Both the position numbers and the translations under genes were made by a program. Under the pieces are notes generated by a model, which was not told where the DNA came from, did not search any database, and saw only the letters and a list, made by a program, of their open reading frames with translations. Of a DNA stretch of 56,063 bases, positions 23,823 to 33,462 are shown piece by piece (position 1 is the stretch's first letter; the number at the start of each line of letters is the position of its first letter). Location of the stretch: contig NZ_JAAGPR010000044.1 in the NCBI RefSeq assembly GCF_017104965.1, positions 1-56,063 on the forward strand, read 5' to 3'. The DNA comes from Paraburkholderia sp. Ac-20340 (GTDB lineage: Bacteria; Pseudomonadota; Gammaproteobacteria; Burkholderiales; Burkholderiaceae).

Positions 23823-26396
23823 ATGGCAGAACATTCGCGTCCGCAGTCCGACTCAATGATCCCGCGCCCCGACGCGCAGCCTTTCTCGCTCGATGTGATG
23901 CTGGAAAAGTACGCGAAGGGCGACGAACGCAGCGCCGACGACATCTATCGGCGCGTCGCCCACGGCATCGCGCAGGCCGAGCCGCCCGCGCTGCGTGCGG
24001 AAATCGAGGCGCGCTTCGTCGATAACCTGCGGCACGGCGCCCTGGGCGCGGGACGCATCATGAGCGCGGCGGGCACGGGCATCGAAGCCACGCTGATCAA
24101 CTGCTTCGTGCAACCCGTGGGCGACAGCATCCAGGACGTTGACGACGAAGGCCGCCCCGGCATCTACGTGGCGCTGCTGCAGGCCGCCGAAACCATGCGG
24201 CGCGGCGGCGGCGTGGGCTACAACTTCTCGGCGATCCGGCCGCACGGCGCGCTGGTGCATTCGACGGGATCGAGCGCATCCGGGCCGTGCAGCTACATCG
24301 ACGTGTTCGACGCCTCGTGCCGCACCGTCGAAAGCGCGGGCGCGCGGCGCGGCGCGCAGATGGCCGTGCTCGATTGCGATCACCCGGACCTGCCCGAATT
24401 CATCGAAGCCAAGCACTCGAAGGGACGCTGGAACAACTTCAACGTCTCCGTGGCGGTGACCGACGCCTTCATGCGCGCCGTCGAAAACGACGACACCTGG
24501 CAACTGGTCCATCGCGCCGAACCCTCGCCCGCGCTGCGCGCGGCAGGCGATCTGCGCCAACGCGAAGACGGCTTCTGGATCTACGCGGAGAAACGCGCGC
24601 GCGCGATCTGGGACACGATCATGCGCTCGACTTACGATATCGCCGAGCCGGGCGTGGTGTTCATCTCGCGCATGAACGAGGACAACAATCTGCGCGCCGT
24701 CGAGCGTATCCGCGCGACCAATCCCTGCGGCGAGCAGCCCTTGCCCGCTTACGGCTGCTGCAATCTCGGGCCGCTCGATCTCACGCGTTTCGTGCGCGAA
24801 CCGTTCGCCTCATTGCGCGGCGGGAAAAATGCCGCCGCTTCGTTCGACTGGGAAGGACTGGTTGCACGCACAACCACACAGGTGCGCTTTCTCGACGATG
24901 TGCTCGACGTCACGCTCTGGCCTTTGCCCGAACAGCACGCGGAAGCGATGGCCAAGCGGCGCATCGGCGTCGGCTTTACGGGCCTGGGCGATACGCTGGT
25001 TATGTTAGGTATCCGATATAACTCGGAAGAAGGCTGTGCGTTCGGCGCGCGCGTGGGCCGAACGATGCGCGACGCGGCCTATCGCGCGTCGGTCGAACTC
25101 GCGCGCGAGCGCGGCGCGTTTGCGCTCTTCGATGCGAATACCTATCTCGCGCCCGGCACCTTCGCCTCGCGCCTGCCCGAGGATCTGCAGGCGGCGATCC
25201 GCCAGCACGGCATCCGCAACAGCCATCTGCTCTCGATCGCACCAACGGGCACCGTGAGCCTCGCTTTCGCCGACAACGTTTCGAACGGCATCGAGCCGGC
25301 CTTCTCGTGGACTTACCAGCGCACGCGCCGCATGGCCGATGGCAGCCGCGAAACCTTCGCCGTGGAAGATCACGCGTGGCGCCTCTATCGCACGATGGGC
25401 GGCGACGTGAACACCCTGCCCGACTATTTCGTCAACGCGCTGCAGATGAGCGCGCAGGAACACGTGGCGATGATGGCGGCGGTGCAGCCTTTCGTCGATA
25501 CCTCGATTTCGAAAACGGTGAACGTGCCCGCCGACTATCCGTTCGAGGCCTTCGAGAATCTCTATCTGGACGCGTGGCGGCGCGGGCTCAAGGGGCTCGC
25601 GACGTATCGGCCGAACGAGACGCTGGGCGCGGTGCTGCAAGTGTTGCCCACGAACGAGAACACGCCCGCCGATGCGCAAAGCGACGCGCTGCTCGATCCG
25701 CTGCGCGTGGCGATCGATCATCGGCCCAAGGGCGAGTTGCCCGCCGTGATCGAGAAAATCGAATATCTGACGCAGACGGGCAAGGTGTCGCTTTACGTGG
25801 CGGTATCGTTTCTCGAAGTGACCGGCCAGGTGGGCGGCGAAACCGTGACGATCGAGCGGCCGATCGAATTCTTCATTCCCGTGGGCCAGCGCGACGAATC
25901 GCAGCAATGGATCACGGCGACCATGCGTTCGCTGTCACTGGCCGCGCGCGGCGGTTTTGTCGCGCGCAATCTGCAGGATCTGCGCAAGGTGTCGTGGGAT
26001 CGCGGGCAGGTACGCTACGGCGAAACGCAGCGGCTCGACGGCAAGCGCACGCCCTTGTGGCACGACTCGGAAGTCGCGGCGATTGCGTATGCGATCCAGC
26101 AGATTCTGCATCGGCGCGGGTTTCTCGATGCGGAGGGAAAGCAAGTGCCTTCGCGCTTGCTGGCGCAAAAGCGCGAGGCGGTTTCTTCCACGCGTTTGGC
26201 GGAAACAGTTGAAGAGTCGGCACGTGCCGGCGATCAGGTGCTGGACGGCCCGAATGCGCTGCCCGCCGATGCCACGCTCGCCACGCCTCACGCGATGTTC
26301 GGGCGTAAATGCGGTTCGTGCAGCGCGAATGCGGTGATCCGCAAGGATGGATGCGATTTTTGTACGGCGTGTGGGGAGATTGGGACGTGTGGGTGA
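23823..26396 (+). CDS. nrdJ: Adenosylcobalamin-dependent (class II) ribonucleotide reductase
   Basis: 857 residues. It reduces ribonucleotides to deoxyribonucleotides using a cobalamin-generated thiyl radical, independent of oxygen. Motifs: the first redox Cys in LINCFVQPVGDSIQD, MRRGGGVGYNFS, the active-site NPCGEQPLPAYGCCNLG (about 300-316), SIAPTGTVSLAF, and a C-terminal zinc-type module CGSCSANAV...CDFCTACG. No N-terminal ATP-cone is present, so allosteric activity control is probably absent. AAGGAA precedes the start. I saw no cobalamin riboswitch in the 160 bases upstream. Not linked to nrdAB in the window. Confidence 0.93.
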   Translation: MAEHSRPQSDSMIPRPDAQPFSLDVMLEKYAKGDERSADDIYRRVAHGIAQAEPPALRAEIEARFVDNLRHGALGAGRIMSAAGTGIEATLINCFVQPVGDSIQDVDDEGRPGIYVALLQAAETMRRGGGVGYNFSAIRPHGALVHSTGSSASGPCSYIDVFDASCRTVESAGARRGAQMAVLDCDHPDLPEFIEAKHSKGRWNNFNVSVAVTDAFMRAVENDDTWQLVHRAEPSPALRAAGDLRQREDGFWIYAEKRARAIWDTIMRSTYDIAEPGVVFISRMNEDNNLRAVERIRATNPCGEQPLPAYGCCNLGPLDLTRFVREPFASLRGGKNAAASFDWEGLVARTTTQVRFLDDVLDVTLWPLPEQHAEAMAKRRIGVGFTGLGDTLVMLGIRYNSEEGCAFGARVGRTMRDAAYRASVELARERGAFALFDANTYLAPGTFASRLPEDLQAAIRQHGIRNSHLLSIAPTGTVSLAFADNVSNGIEPAFSWTYQRTRRMADGSRETFAVEDHAWRLYRTMGGDVNTLPDYFVNALQMSAQEHVAMMAAVQPFVDTSISKTVNVPADYPFEAFENLYLDAWRRGLKGLATYRPNETLGAVLQVLPTNENTPADAQSDALLDPLRVAIDHRPKGELPAVIEKIEYLTQTGKVSLYVAVSFLEVTGQVGGETVTIERPIEFFIPVGQRDESQQWITATMRSLSLAARGGFVARNLQDLRKVSWDRGQVRYGETQRLDGKRTPLWHDSEVAAIAYAIQQILHRRGFLDAEGKQVPSRLLAQKREAVSSTRLAETVEESARAGDQVLDGPNALPADATLATPHAMFGRKCGSCSANAVIRKDGCDFCTACGEIGTCG

Positions 26397-26405
26397 GCGA
26401 GGTGC

Positions 26406-28481
26406 TCAATGCACATGCGCCGCCACCCCCGCCTCCTGCGCCGCCGCCTCGATCGCCAGCATGAGGCGCGCGAGCGCGCGCTGCCACGCGGCGCTCGTGC
26501 GTCCGCCCGGCAACGCGCGCAGCAGATCGCGCTGGATCGCATCGCGCGTCGCACCGGCAGGCAAAATATCGCCGAGACCCACCAGCGCTTCCACCAGCGG
26601 ATCGCGTGCAGCCGTCGCAGCGGAATCGGCCAGCAGATCGCGCGCCGCGCCCAGCGTCGTAGCGATCATGCGCACGCGCTCCTCCCACACCACGAAGCGC
26701 GCCAGTCGCGCCAGCACGCTCGCAGCCGCCGCCGCATCGGTCGTGCGCGGCTTGCCGCCGATCCACGTCGCCAGTTCGCCCGCAGGCATCGGCCGCGCGA
26801 TCACATAACCCTGTGCGCCATCCACGCCCAGAACCGCGAGCGCTTCGAGCAGATCCGCGGCATCGACGCCTTCGGCCAGCACCAGTTTGCCGAGCGAATG
26901 CCCGAGCCGCGTCACCTGATACACCACCCGCAGCGCGTCGAGCGCGGCATCGCCGCCCAGTCGCGCGCCGCCCAGATGCGCGATCTCGCGATCGATCTTG
27001 ATCCAGTCGAACGGCAGTTCGCGCAGCCGCGTCAGCCCGCTATGTCCCGAACCGAGATCGTCCTGCGCGAGCAGCACGCCCAAGGCGCGAAACTTCGCGA
27101 GGATCGCCCGCTGTCCCTGATTGAGCGATAACGCTTCGTTCTCCAGAACTTCCAGCGTGAGGCGCCCGCTCGGGCACGCATATTCCGCCAGCATGTCGCG
27201 CGTCGCGTCGAAATAGCGGATGTCGTTGAGCGCAGCCGGCGGCAGATTGATCGACATCTCCAGATCGTGGCCCGCTGCGAGCCAGCGCGCGCGATCGGCA
27301 AGCGCCTGCTGCAGGCCACGCGCGAACAGTTCGAGCAGATCGTCGGAGGCCAGCGCAAAGAGGAATTCATCGGGCGTAAGCAGGCGTTCGCCGTCGTGCA
27401 GCCGCGCGAGCGCTTCCACCTTCCCGCACTCGCCGCTCGCGAGGCTCAAGAGCGGTTGATAGTGCATTTCCAGCGCGCCGGTGCGCACGAGCGCGGCCCA
27501 ATGCTGGCGCACGCTCATCGGCACTGCCGCCACGTGCAGGCCATCGTGCGTCTGCAGGCGCGTCACCGCGCAGCCCAGCAGCGTCTGCAACAGCTCGACA
27601 AAGGCAACCTGATCCGGCCCGACGAAGCCGCCCGGATACGCGCTGTAAAGCATCAGGATCGCAATCGGCGTCTGTCCCGGCGCGGCCAGCGGCAGCGCCA
27701 CGGCCGAGCGCAGTCCTTCGCGTTCGGCAATATCGCGCCAGCGCGCCACCAGCGGATCGGTCTGATAATTGACCACGCGCTCGGGATTGCCGCTGCGCCA
27801 TGCGCGCCCCACGGCGCCCTGCCCCTGCGGATGATCGGCGCGCACGCTGATCTCGTGGCCCTGCGCCATCAGCACGTCGAGCAGGCCGTCGCCGTGCTTG
27901 CCGCCGGTTCCGCCAGTGCCGGCCTCGAAATGGAACATGCCGGCTTCATCGGGGCGGCCGATCGCACAGGCGGTCACTTCGTCGTGCGCGGCAAGTGTCG
28001 CCACGACCTGATCGATGAAATGGGTATAACTGCCCGCTTCCCAGACGATGCGCGTGATGCGCTGAAGTACGTCCTGCTGCGAGTCTTCGACGGATTGGTA
28101 CGCTTTCAATTGCCAGGCGGTATCGGAGGTGAGGCGGCGCGCGTACAGAGCCAGCGCCTGGCTACTCACGTTGCGTCCGATCAGTTTGAAAATCAGTTCC
28201 TGCAGGATGCCGCGACTGCGCACCAGCTCTTCCTTGTCGAGCCCGACGATGGCGTGAATGCGGCCGATGCGCATCGCCATGTCGGCATGCGCCTTCGCGG
28301 TCAATCCAGGCTGCGCGATGGCGAGGAGATTCTGGATCTGCTTCGATTTAAGCTGGGCGAGCTCGTGCTCCGACAGCATTTCCAGAATGCGCCGGGATTT
28401 GGGCAGGCGAGCCAGCTCCTCGTAGAAACGGTTGACTACGAGATCTGCTGTGCCTTGCAAAGCCTCGATCAAAGTGTGCAT
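26406..28481 (-). CDS. Globin-coupled-sensor - GAF - EAL cyclic-di-GMP phosphodiesterase
   Basis: 691 residues from ATG 28481 (GGGAG upstream). Residues about 1-150 are a globin-sensor domain; the likely proximal heme histidine is H76 in MRIGRIHAIVGLDKEELVRS. A GAF domain spans about 160-320. An EAL domain (about 335-590) keeps the catalytic set: EALARL, INLPPAAL, LEVLENE, QDDLGSG, IKIDRE, AEGVD, QGY. A helical tail of about 100 residues follows. There is no GGDEF domain. It presumably degrades c-di-GMP in response to O2 or another heme ligand. Convergent with nrdJ, 9 bases apart. Confidence 0.9.
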   Translation of the reverse strand: MHTLIEALQGTADLVVNRFYEELARLPKSRRILEMLSEHELAQLKSKQIQNLLAIAQPGLTAKAHADMAMRIGRIHAIVGLDKEELVRSRGILQELIFKLIGRNVSSQALALYARRLTSDTAWQLKAYQSVEDSQQDVLQRITRIVWEAGSYTHFIDQVVATLAAHDEVTACAIGRPDEAGMFHFEAGTGGTGGKHGDGLLDVLMAQGHEISVRADHPQGQGAVGRAWRSGNPERVVNYQTDPLVARWRDIAEREGLRSAVALPLAAPGQTPIAILMLYSAYPGGFVGPDQVAFVELLQTLLGCAVTRLQTHDGLHVAAVPMSVRQHWAALVRTGALEMHYQPLLSLASGECGKVEALARLHDGERLLTPDEFLFALASDDLLELFARGLQQALADRARWLAAGHDLEMSINLPPAALNDIRYFDATRDMLAEYACPSGRLTLEVLENEALSLNQGQRAILAKFRALGVLLAQDDLGSGHSGLTRLRELPFDWIKIDREIAHLGGARLGGDAALDALRVVYQVTRLGHSLGKLVLAEGVDAADLLEALAVLGVDGAQGYVIARPMPAGELATWIGGKPRTTDAAAAASVLARLARFVVWEERVRMIATTLGAARDLLADSAATAARDPLVEALVGLGDILPAGATRDAIQRDLLRALPGGRTSAAWQRALARLMLAIEAAAQEAGVAAHVH

Positions 28482-28703
28482 TAACGCGGCTCCCGGGCGG
28501 GGAAGTCGGCCGTCCATGCGCGGCGCGCGAGGCAACGGGCGAAGCGGCTATCGAGTACAGGTCGCTCAGGTCGCCATGATACGGCATGGCCGCGCGCACG
28601 GCCGTGCCCCACCGTACATAGCGCCGTCCAGGGCGGGAAAACGCCAGGCGATGGCGGTAAAAAACGGCGCGCCGGTTGCGGCGGGAAGCGCTTTAAGGCG
28701 ATC

Positions 28704-29657
28704 TTAAAGCGGCGTGAGCAAGGCCTCGCCTGCAAAGCAGCGCGTGGCGTTGTCGATGAAATTGCGCACCGTGGCCGCGCGCACATCGGGCGACGTGCCC
28801 GCCACGTGCGGCGTAAGCACGATGTTTTGCAGCGCGATCAGCGCCTGCGGCGGTTCCGGCTCGCCTTCGTAGACGTCGAGTCCCGCACCGCCCAGCGCGC
28901 CTTCTGTCAGCGCCGCAGCGAGCGCCGCCGTATCCACCACGCTGCCACGCGAAACGTTGACGAGGAAACCTTCTGGCCCAAGCGCATCGAGCACCGCGCG
29001 ATCGACCAGATGCTGCGTGAGCGCGCCGCCGGGCGTCGCGATGACGAGGCAATCGCTCCACTGCGCCAGCGCGAGTGTTGAATCGAAATAACGCGCATTG
29101 GCATCTTCGCGCGGACGGCGGTTGTGATAACCGATCGTCATATCGAAGCCCGCTGCGCGCCGCGCAATTTTCGCGCCGATATGCCCGTAACCGACGATCC
29201 CCAGACGCCGCCCCGTGAGCGTAGGCCGCATCGGCAAGGCGTCGCGCCAGACGCCCGCGCGGCACGCGGCGTCGTATTGCGGCACCGCACGCACGGCGGC
29301 GAGCAGCAGCGCCATGGCGTGATCGGCGACGCAATCGGCGTTCACACCCGCGCCGTTGCACAGCGCAATGCCGCGCGAGCGCGCGTGATCGAGCGCGATG
29401 TTTTCGTAACCCGCGCCCAGCGCCGCCACCAGTTCGAGCGCGGGCATTGCGTCGATTTCGTCGGCGCTCAGGCCCGTGGTGCCGTTCGTGAGGACCGCAC
29501 GCACCGTGCCGCCCAACTGCGCCACCGCTGCTTCGCGCTGCGTCGCGTCGGGCGCGTAGTGCACGTCGAAATGCTGCGCCAGCGCGGCAAGGTCGGCTTC
29601 GGTGAGCGGAATCAGCACAAGCAGGCGGATTTTTTCGGCGGGCACGCTGGCGTTCAT
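28704..29657 (-). CDS. D-isomer-specific 2-hydroxyacid dehydrogenase
   Basis: 317 residues. NAD-binding Rossmann motif GIVGYGHIGAKIARRA (about 150), and the catalytic trio: Arg in VNVSRGSVVDTAAL, Glu in LDVYEGEPEPP, His in TPHVAGTS. It interconverts a 2-keto acid and a D-2-hydroxy acid; glyoxylate/hydroxypyruvate reductase-type activity is the commonest for this length, but the substrate is not fixed by sequence. Separated from the AraC gene by 52 bases on the same strand. Confidence 0.9.
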   Translation of the reverse strand: MNASVPAEKIRLLVLIPLTEADLAALAQHFDVHYAPDATQREAAVAQLGGTVRAVLTNGTTGLSADEIDAMPALELVAALGAGYENIALDHARSRGIALCNGAGVNADCVADHAMALLLAAVRAVPQYDAACRAGVWRDALPMRPTLTGRRLGIVGYGHIGAKIARRAAGFDMTIGYHNRRPREDANARYFDSTLALAQWSDCLVIATPGGALTQHLVDRAVLDALGPEGFLVNVSRGSVVDTAALAAALTEGALGGAGLDVYEGEPEPPQALIALQNIVLTPHVAGTSPDVRAATVRNFIDNATRCFAGEALLTPL

Positions 29658-29709
29658 ATCGGCATCAATCCTCAGTCATGCGAATTATCGGCGCGCATTC
29701 GGCGAACGC

Positions 29710-30747
29710 TCAGGCGGCGGTGGCGTAACGCGCCACCACTTCCACGCGCGGCGCGGCGGCTTCGGCCGCGGTGCGCGCGCGACGCATTTCGTCGGCGGGA
29801 CTGCAGCCGAACAGGCGCTTGAATTCGCGGCTGAACTGCGAGGCGCTCTCGTAGCCCACGCGCGTGGCCGCCGCGCTCACGTTCATGCCGTCGTGCGCGA
29901 TCAGAATGCGCGCGTGGTGCAGGCGCGTGGTCTTCACGTACTGCATCGGCGAAGTCTGCGTGACGGCCTTGAAGTGCGCGTGAAACACGGCGAGGCTCAT
30001 GCCCGCTTCGGCGGCCAGCGTCACCACATCCAGAACGCCGCGGTAATCGGCGTGAATGCGGCGCAGCGCCTTGGCGATACGGCCGAAGTGATGCTGATGC
30101 GTGAGCGCCGCGCGGATCGCGTCGCCCTGCTCGCCCGTCAGCACGCGGTAGCAGATCTCGCGCACGATCGCCGGGCCGAGAATGCGCGCGTCGCTCGGCT
30201 GCGCGAGCGCTTCGAGCAGACGCAGCACGGCGTTCGACAGCGGCGCGTCGAGCGGCGTGGCGTAAATGCCCACGGGTTCCGCCACGGCGCTGCCGCGCGT
30301 GTCGTCGAGCGCCATCAGCAATTCGGCGACCATGGTCAGATCGACGCGCACCGAAATCGCGAGCAGCGGCTTTTCCGGCGTCGCCTCGGTTTCGCACTCG
30401 AACGGCAGCGGCACGGACAGCACCAGATATTGCTGCGCGTCGTAGATAAAGGTCTGATCGCCGAGAAAACCGCGCTTGCGGCCCTGACAGACGATAAAAA
30501 TGCTCGGCTCGTACATCACCGGCTGGCGCGGGTGCGCCTGGCTGCCGCGAAACAGGCGCACGCCTTCGATGGCGCTCTGATGCGCGCCGTCGCGTTGCGT
30601 GAGTTGCATCAGCAGATCGACGACGCGGCGCTGCATCGCGTCTTCGTTCTGGACGGCGACCGGATCGCGTTGATGACTGGGCAGGGAAACTGCTGTGGAG
30701 ACCGGGCTGGCCGCAAGCGGCGCGTCGGTGGTATGTGCGTTTTTCAT
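29710..30747 (-). CDS. AraC-family transcriptional regulator
   Basis: 345 residues from ATG 30747; a longer frame to 31017 would overlap the divergent promoter region. An AraC_N-type ligand domain (about 60-220, with PSIFIVCQGRKRGFLGDQ and YLVLSVPLPFECET) precedes two helix-turn-helix units (VTLAAEAGMSLAVFHAHFK and NVSAAATRVGYESASQFSREF). The AraC_N type is often called AraC/CFA-subgroup 'YqhC-like', and YqhC relatives activate adjacent aldehyde reductases. The divergent neighbour is an alcohol/aldehyde reductase, which makes it the likely target. Confidence 0.9.
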   Translation of the reverse strand: MKNAHTTDAPLAASPVSTAVSLPSHQRDPVAVQNEDAMQRRVVDLLMQLTQRDGAHQSAIEGVRLFRGSQAHPRQPVMYEPSIFIVCQGRKRGFLGDQTFIYDAQQYLVLSVPLPFECETEATPEKPLLAISVRVDLTMVAELLMALDDTRGSAVAEPVGIYATPLDAPLSNAVLRLLEALAQPSDARILGPAIVREICYRVLTGEQGDAIRAALTHQHHFGRIAKALRRIHADYRGVLDVVTLAAEAGMSLAVFHAHFKAVTQTSPMQYVKTTRLHHARILIAHDGMNVSAAATRVGYESASQFSREFKRLFGCSPADEMRRARTAAEAAAPRVEVVARYATAA

Positions 30748-31022
30748 GACAGAAGCGCCCCTAAATTCATCGACAAAGGCGGAGAAACAGGCTTGCCAAT
30801 CTATCACCGAATGCACGACTGCGCTGTTCGCCAGGAGAAACAGGCAAGTCTTCGATAGATTCAGGTATTCCCTGGGTGGGCTCCGATCCTTACGATGGGA
30901 ACCCTGCCGCAACACCCGAACCGTCCAGCGCCGCCACGCGTTGCGCTGCGGTATTTGCGCTGCGTTTGTAGTGAATTTTCCGCGCTGTTTTTCAGGCAAC
31001 CCAGATTCAGGAGTCACACGAT

Positions 31023-32075
31023 ATGTACCCGACCTACGGATATGCCGCTCGCGATGCTGCCTCGCCGCTCGCTCCCTTCGAATTCCAGCGCCGCGACCTG
31101 CGCGAACTCGATGTGCGTATCGACGTGCAGTTCTGCGGCGTGTGCCACTCCGACCTGCACCAGGCGCGCAACGAATGGCGCAACACGCTGTTCCCGGTCG
31201 TGCCGGGCCACGAGATCGTCGGCCGCGTCGCGGAAGTGGGCAAGGGCGTGACGCGCTACAAGGTGGGCGACCTCGTCGGCGTGGGCTGTCTCGTCGATTC
31301 GTGCCGCACCTGTTCGAGCTGCGAAGAAGGTCTCGAGCAATATTGCGAAAACGGTTTTGTCGGCACCTATAACGGCAACGACCGCGTGAGCGGCGATGTC
31401 ACCTTCGGCGGTTATTCGACGCAACTCGTGGTCGACGAAGCCTTCGTGCTGCGCGTGCCGGACAACCTCGACGCCGCCGCAGCCGCGCCGCTGCTGTGCG
31501 CCGGCATCACCACGTATTCGCCGCTGCGCACGTGGGGCGCGGGCCCGGGCAAGAAGGTCGGCATCGTCGGTCTCGGCGGTCTTGGCCACATGGGCGTAAA
31601 GATCGCTCACGCGATGGGCGCGCATGTCGTGCTGTTCACCACCTCGCCTTCGAAGATCGAAGACGGCCTGCGCCTGGGCGCCGACGAAGTCGTGATTTCG
31701 AAGGACCCGGAGCAGATGGCGAAGCACGCCAACAGCTTCGACCTGATCGTCAACACGGTGGCCGCGCAGCACGATCTGAACCCGTTCATCGAACTGCTCA
31801 AGCGCGACGGCACGCTCACGCTGGTCGGCGCGCCGGAGCACGATCACCCGTCGCCGCAAGTGTTCAACCTGATCATGAAGCGCCGCCGTCTGGCGGGTTC
31901 GCTGATCGGTGGCATCGCGGAAACCCAGGAAATGCTGGACTTCTGCGGCAAGCATGGCCTCACGTCCGATATCGAAATGATCAAGATGCAGGACATCAAC
32001 GACGCCTACGAGCGCATGCTCAAGAGCGACGTGAAGTACCGCTTCGTGATCGATATCGACTCGATGCGCAAGTAA
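31023..32075 (+). CDS. Zinc-dependent NAD(P) alcohol dehydrogenase, cinnamyl/YahK type
   Basis: 350 residues, medium-chain dehydrogenase. Catalytic zinc ligands Cys and His in FCGVCHSDLH and GHEIVG; structural zinc cysteines in CRTCSSCEEGLEQYC; Rossmann motif VGLGGLGHMGVKIA. The pattern NGFVGTYNG and GGYSTQLVVDE is typical of the YahK/AdhA aldehyde-reductase group, which usually prefers NADPH. AGGAG lies 10 bases before the ATG. It is divergent from the AraC gene across 275 bases and probably controlled by it. Confidence 0.93.
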   Translation: MYPTYGYAARDAASPLAPFEFQRRDLRELDVRIDVQFCGVCHSDLHQARNEWRNTLFPVVPGHEIVGRVAEVGKGVTRYKVGDLVGVGCLVDSCRTCSSCEEGLEQYCENGFVGTYNGNDRVSGDVTFGGYSTQLVVDEAFVLRVPDNLDAAAAAPLLCAGITTYSPLRTWGAGPGKKVGIVGLGGLGHMGVKIAHAMGAHVVLFTTSPSKIEDGLRLGADEVVISKDPEQMAKHANSFDLIVNTVAAQHDLNPFIELLKRDGTLTLVGAPEHDHPSPQVFNLIMKRRRLAGSLIGGIAETQEMLDFCGKHGLTSDIEMIKMQDINDAYERMLKSDVKYRFVIDIDSMRK

Positions 32076-32448
32076 GCGCGCAACCGAAGACGTAACGCCC
32101 TGCCCCGCCGGGCCGTCCATTCCGGACGGCCCGCCAGCCCCCGCTTCGAGGCCGATCTTCGCGGCCTCCCGCAGTCCCTGCGCAGTACCGCTTGTAGTCG
32201 AGCCGGCGTCCGCGTGCGCCGCCCTCCAACGAAGCACCAACCGTTCATCCACGGTCACCGCTGCCGCGCGTCGCTTTCCGCGAGACGCCGGCGTCGCGAA
32301 GCGTTTCCCGACGCAGCGCGGCTCAGCGCTTTTCCGCCGTTTCGCGCGAATGCCCAGAGGCATTCCACGGCACGGCGTTGAAATTTCGCGGAAATCGTTC
32401 CAGCCGTTTTAGCTCAGTTTTCAAGCCCGTCATTGAAGGAGCTCGCCC
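32076..32448. other. 373-bp intergenic region with one GC-rich hairpin
   Basis: Lies between the alcohol dehydrogenase and a LysR gene on the same strand. A 9-10 bp perfect hairpin (32109-32133, GGGCCGTCC/GGACGGCCC, loop ATTCC) lies about 35 bases after the stop. It lacks a T run, so its role as terminator is uncertain. Nothing else is recognised. Confidence 0.5.
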
Positions 32449-33405
32449 GTGATCGACCGCATCCAGGCGATGCGTACGTTCGTGCGCATCGTCGACACCA
32501 ATAGCTTCACCAAAGCCGCGCAGTCGCTGGACATGCCGCGCGCCAGCGCCACCACGCTCATGCAGAGTCTCGAAGCGCTGCTGGGCACGCAGTTGCTCGT
32601 GCGCACCACGCGCCGCCTTTCGCTCACGCCGGAAGGCGCCGCTTACTATGAACGCGCCGCGCAAATCCTCGCCGATATCGACGACGCCGAAGCCAGCGTG
32701 CGTCAGTCGCCCGATGCCATCGGCGGGCGTTTGCGCGTGGAAATGCCGGGGCTGATCGCCAACGCGATCGTGCTGCCCGCGCTCGATGAATTCCACGCGC
32801 GTTATCCGCAGATCGATCTGGTGATCGGCGTGAGTCTGCGTAACGTCGACCTGGTCGGCGAAGGCGTGGATTGCAGCATCCAGCTCGGCGAATTGCCGGA
32901 TTCGGGTTTTGCCGCGCGCCGGCTCGGCCTGCTCGAACACGTGACCTGCGCGAGTCCCGCGTATCTCGCGCGTCATGGCGCGCCCGCCTCGCTCGACGAA
33001 CTCGCGCAGCATCCCGTGGTGAATTTTCTGTCGCCGCTCACGGGGCGCCCGTACGAGTTCGACTTCGAGGTGGACGGCAGTCCGACCAAGGTGAAAGTGG
33101 ACGGCTTCGTGCACGTGTCCGACGAATTCGCCTATCTCACCTGCGGCTTGCAGGGTTACGGGCTCGTGCAGCCGCCGCTGCTGGCCGCACAGCAGTATCT
33201 GGACAGCGGCGCGCTGGTCGAGGTCTTGCCGCAGTGGAAGCCGCTGCCGACGCCGGTGTCGGTCGCGTTCGTGAAGTCGCGTCAGCTTGCGCCGCGCGTG
33301 CGCGTGTTTATCGACTGGCTTGCCGAGCTGTTCGAAGACGCGGGCGCGCTCAATCGCGATCTGTCGCGCGTGAGGCAGTTGCTGGGGGGATTGCAGCCGG
33401 CTTGA
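32449..33405 (+). CDS. LysR-family transcriptional regulator
   Basis: 318 residues with GTG start and AAGGAG 7 bases upstream. Winged-HTH at residues about 1-60 (MRTFVRIVDTNSFTKAAQSL, then LEALLGTQLLVRTTRRLSLT) and a LysR substrate-binding domain of the CrgA/YafC group (VDCSIQLGELPDSGFAARRLG). The target is unknown: it follows the alcohol dehydrogenase on the same strand rather than facing a divergent gene. Confidence 0.9.
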   Translation: MIDRIQAMRTFVRIVDTNSFTKAAQSLDMPRASATTLMQSLEALLGTQLLVRTTRRLSLTPEGAAYYERAAQILADIDDAEASVRQSPDAIGGRLRVEMPGLIANAIVLPALDEFHARYPQIDLVIGVSLRNVDLVGEGVDCSIQLGELPDSGFAARRLGLLEHVTCASPAYLARHGAPASLDELAQHPVVNFLSPLTGRPYEFDFEVDGSPTKVKVDGFVHVSDEFAYLTCGLQGYGLVQPPLLAAQQYLDSGALVEVLPQWKPLPTPVSVAFVKSRQLAPRVRVFIDWLAELFEDAGALNRDLSRVRQLLGGLQPA

Positions 33406-33422
33406 TATCGAGCAAAGGAAAG

Positions 33423-33455
33423 CGGCGCGGCGGTTGCGTGCAAACCGCCGCGCCG
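33423..33455. terminator. Hairpin between convergent LysR and C39-like genes
   Basis: Perfect 13-bp stem CGGCGCGGCGGTT / AACCGCCGCGCCG with a 7-base loop. The minus-strand side is followed by CTTTCCTTT, so it probably terminates the minus-strand gene and possibly both. Confidence 0.6.
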
Positions 33456-33462
33456 TATCCGC

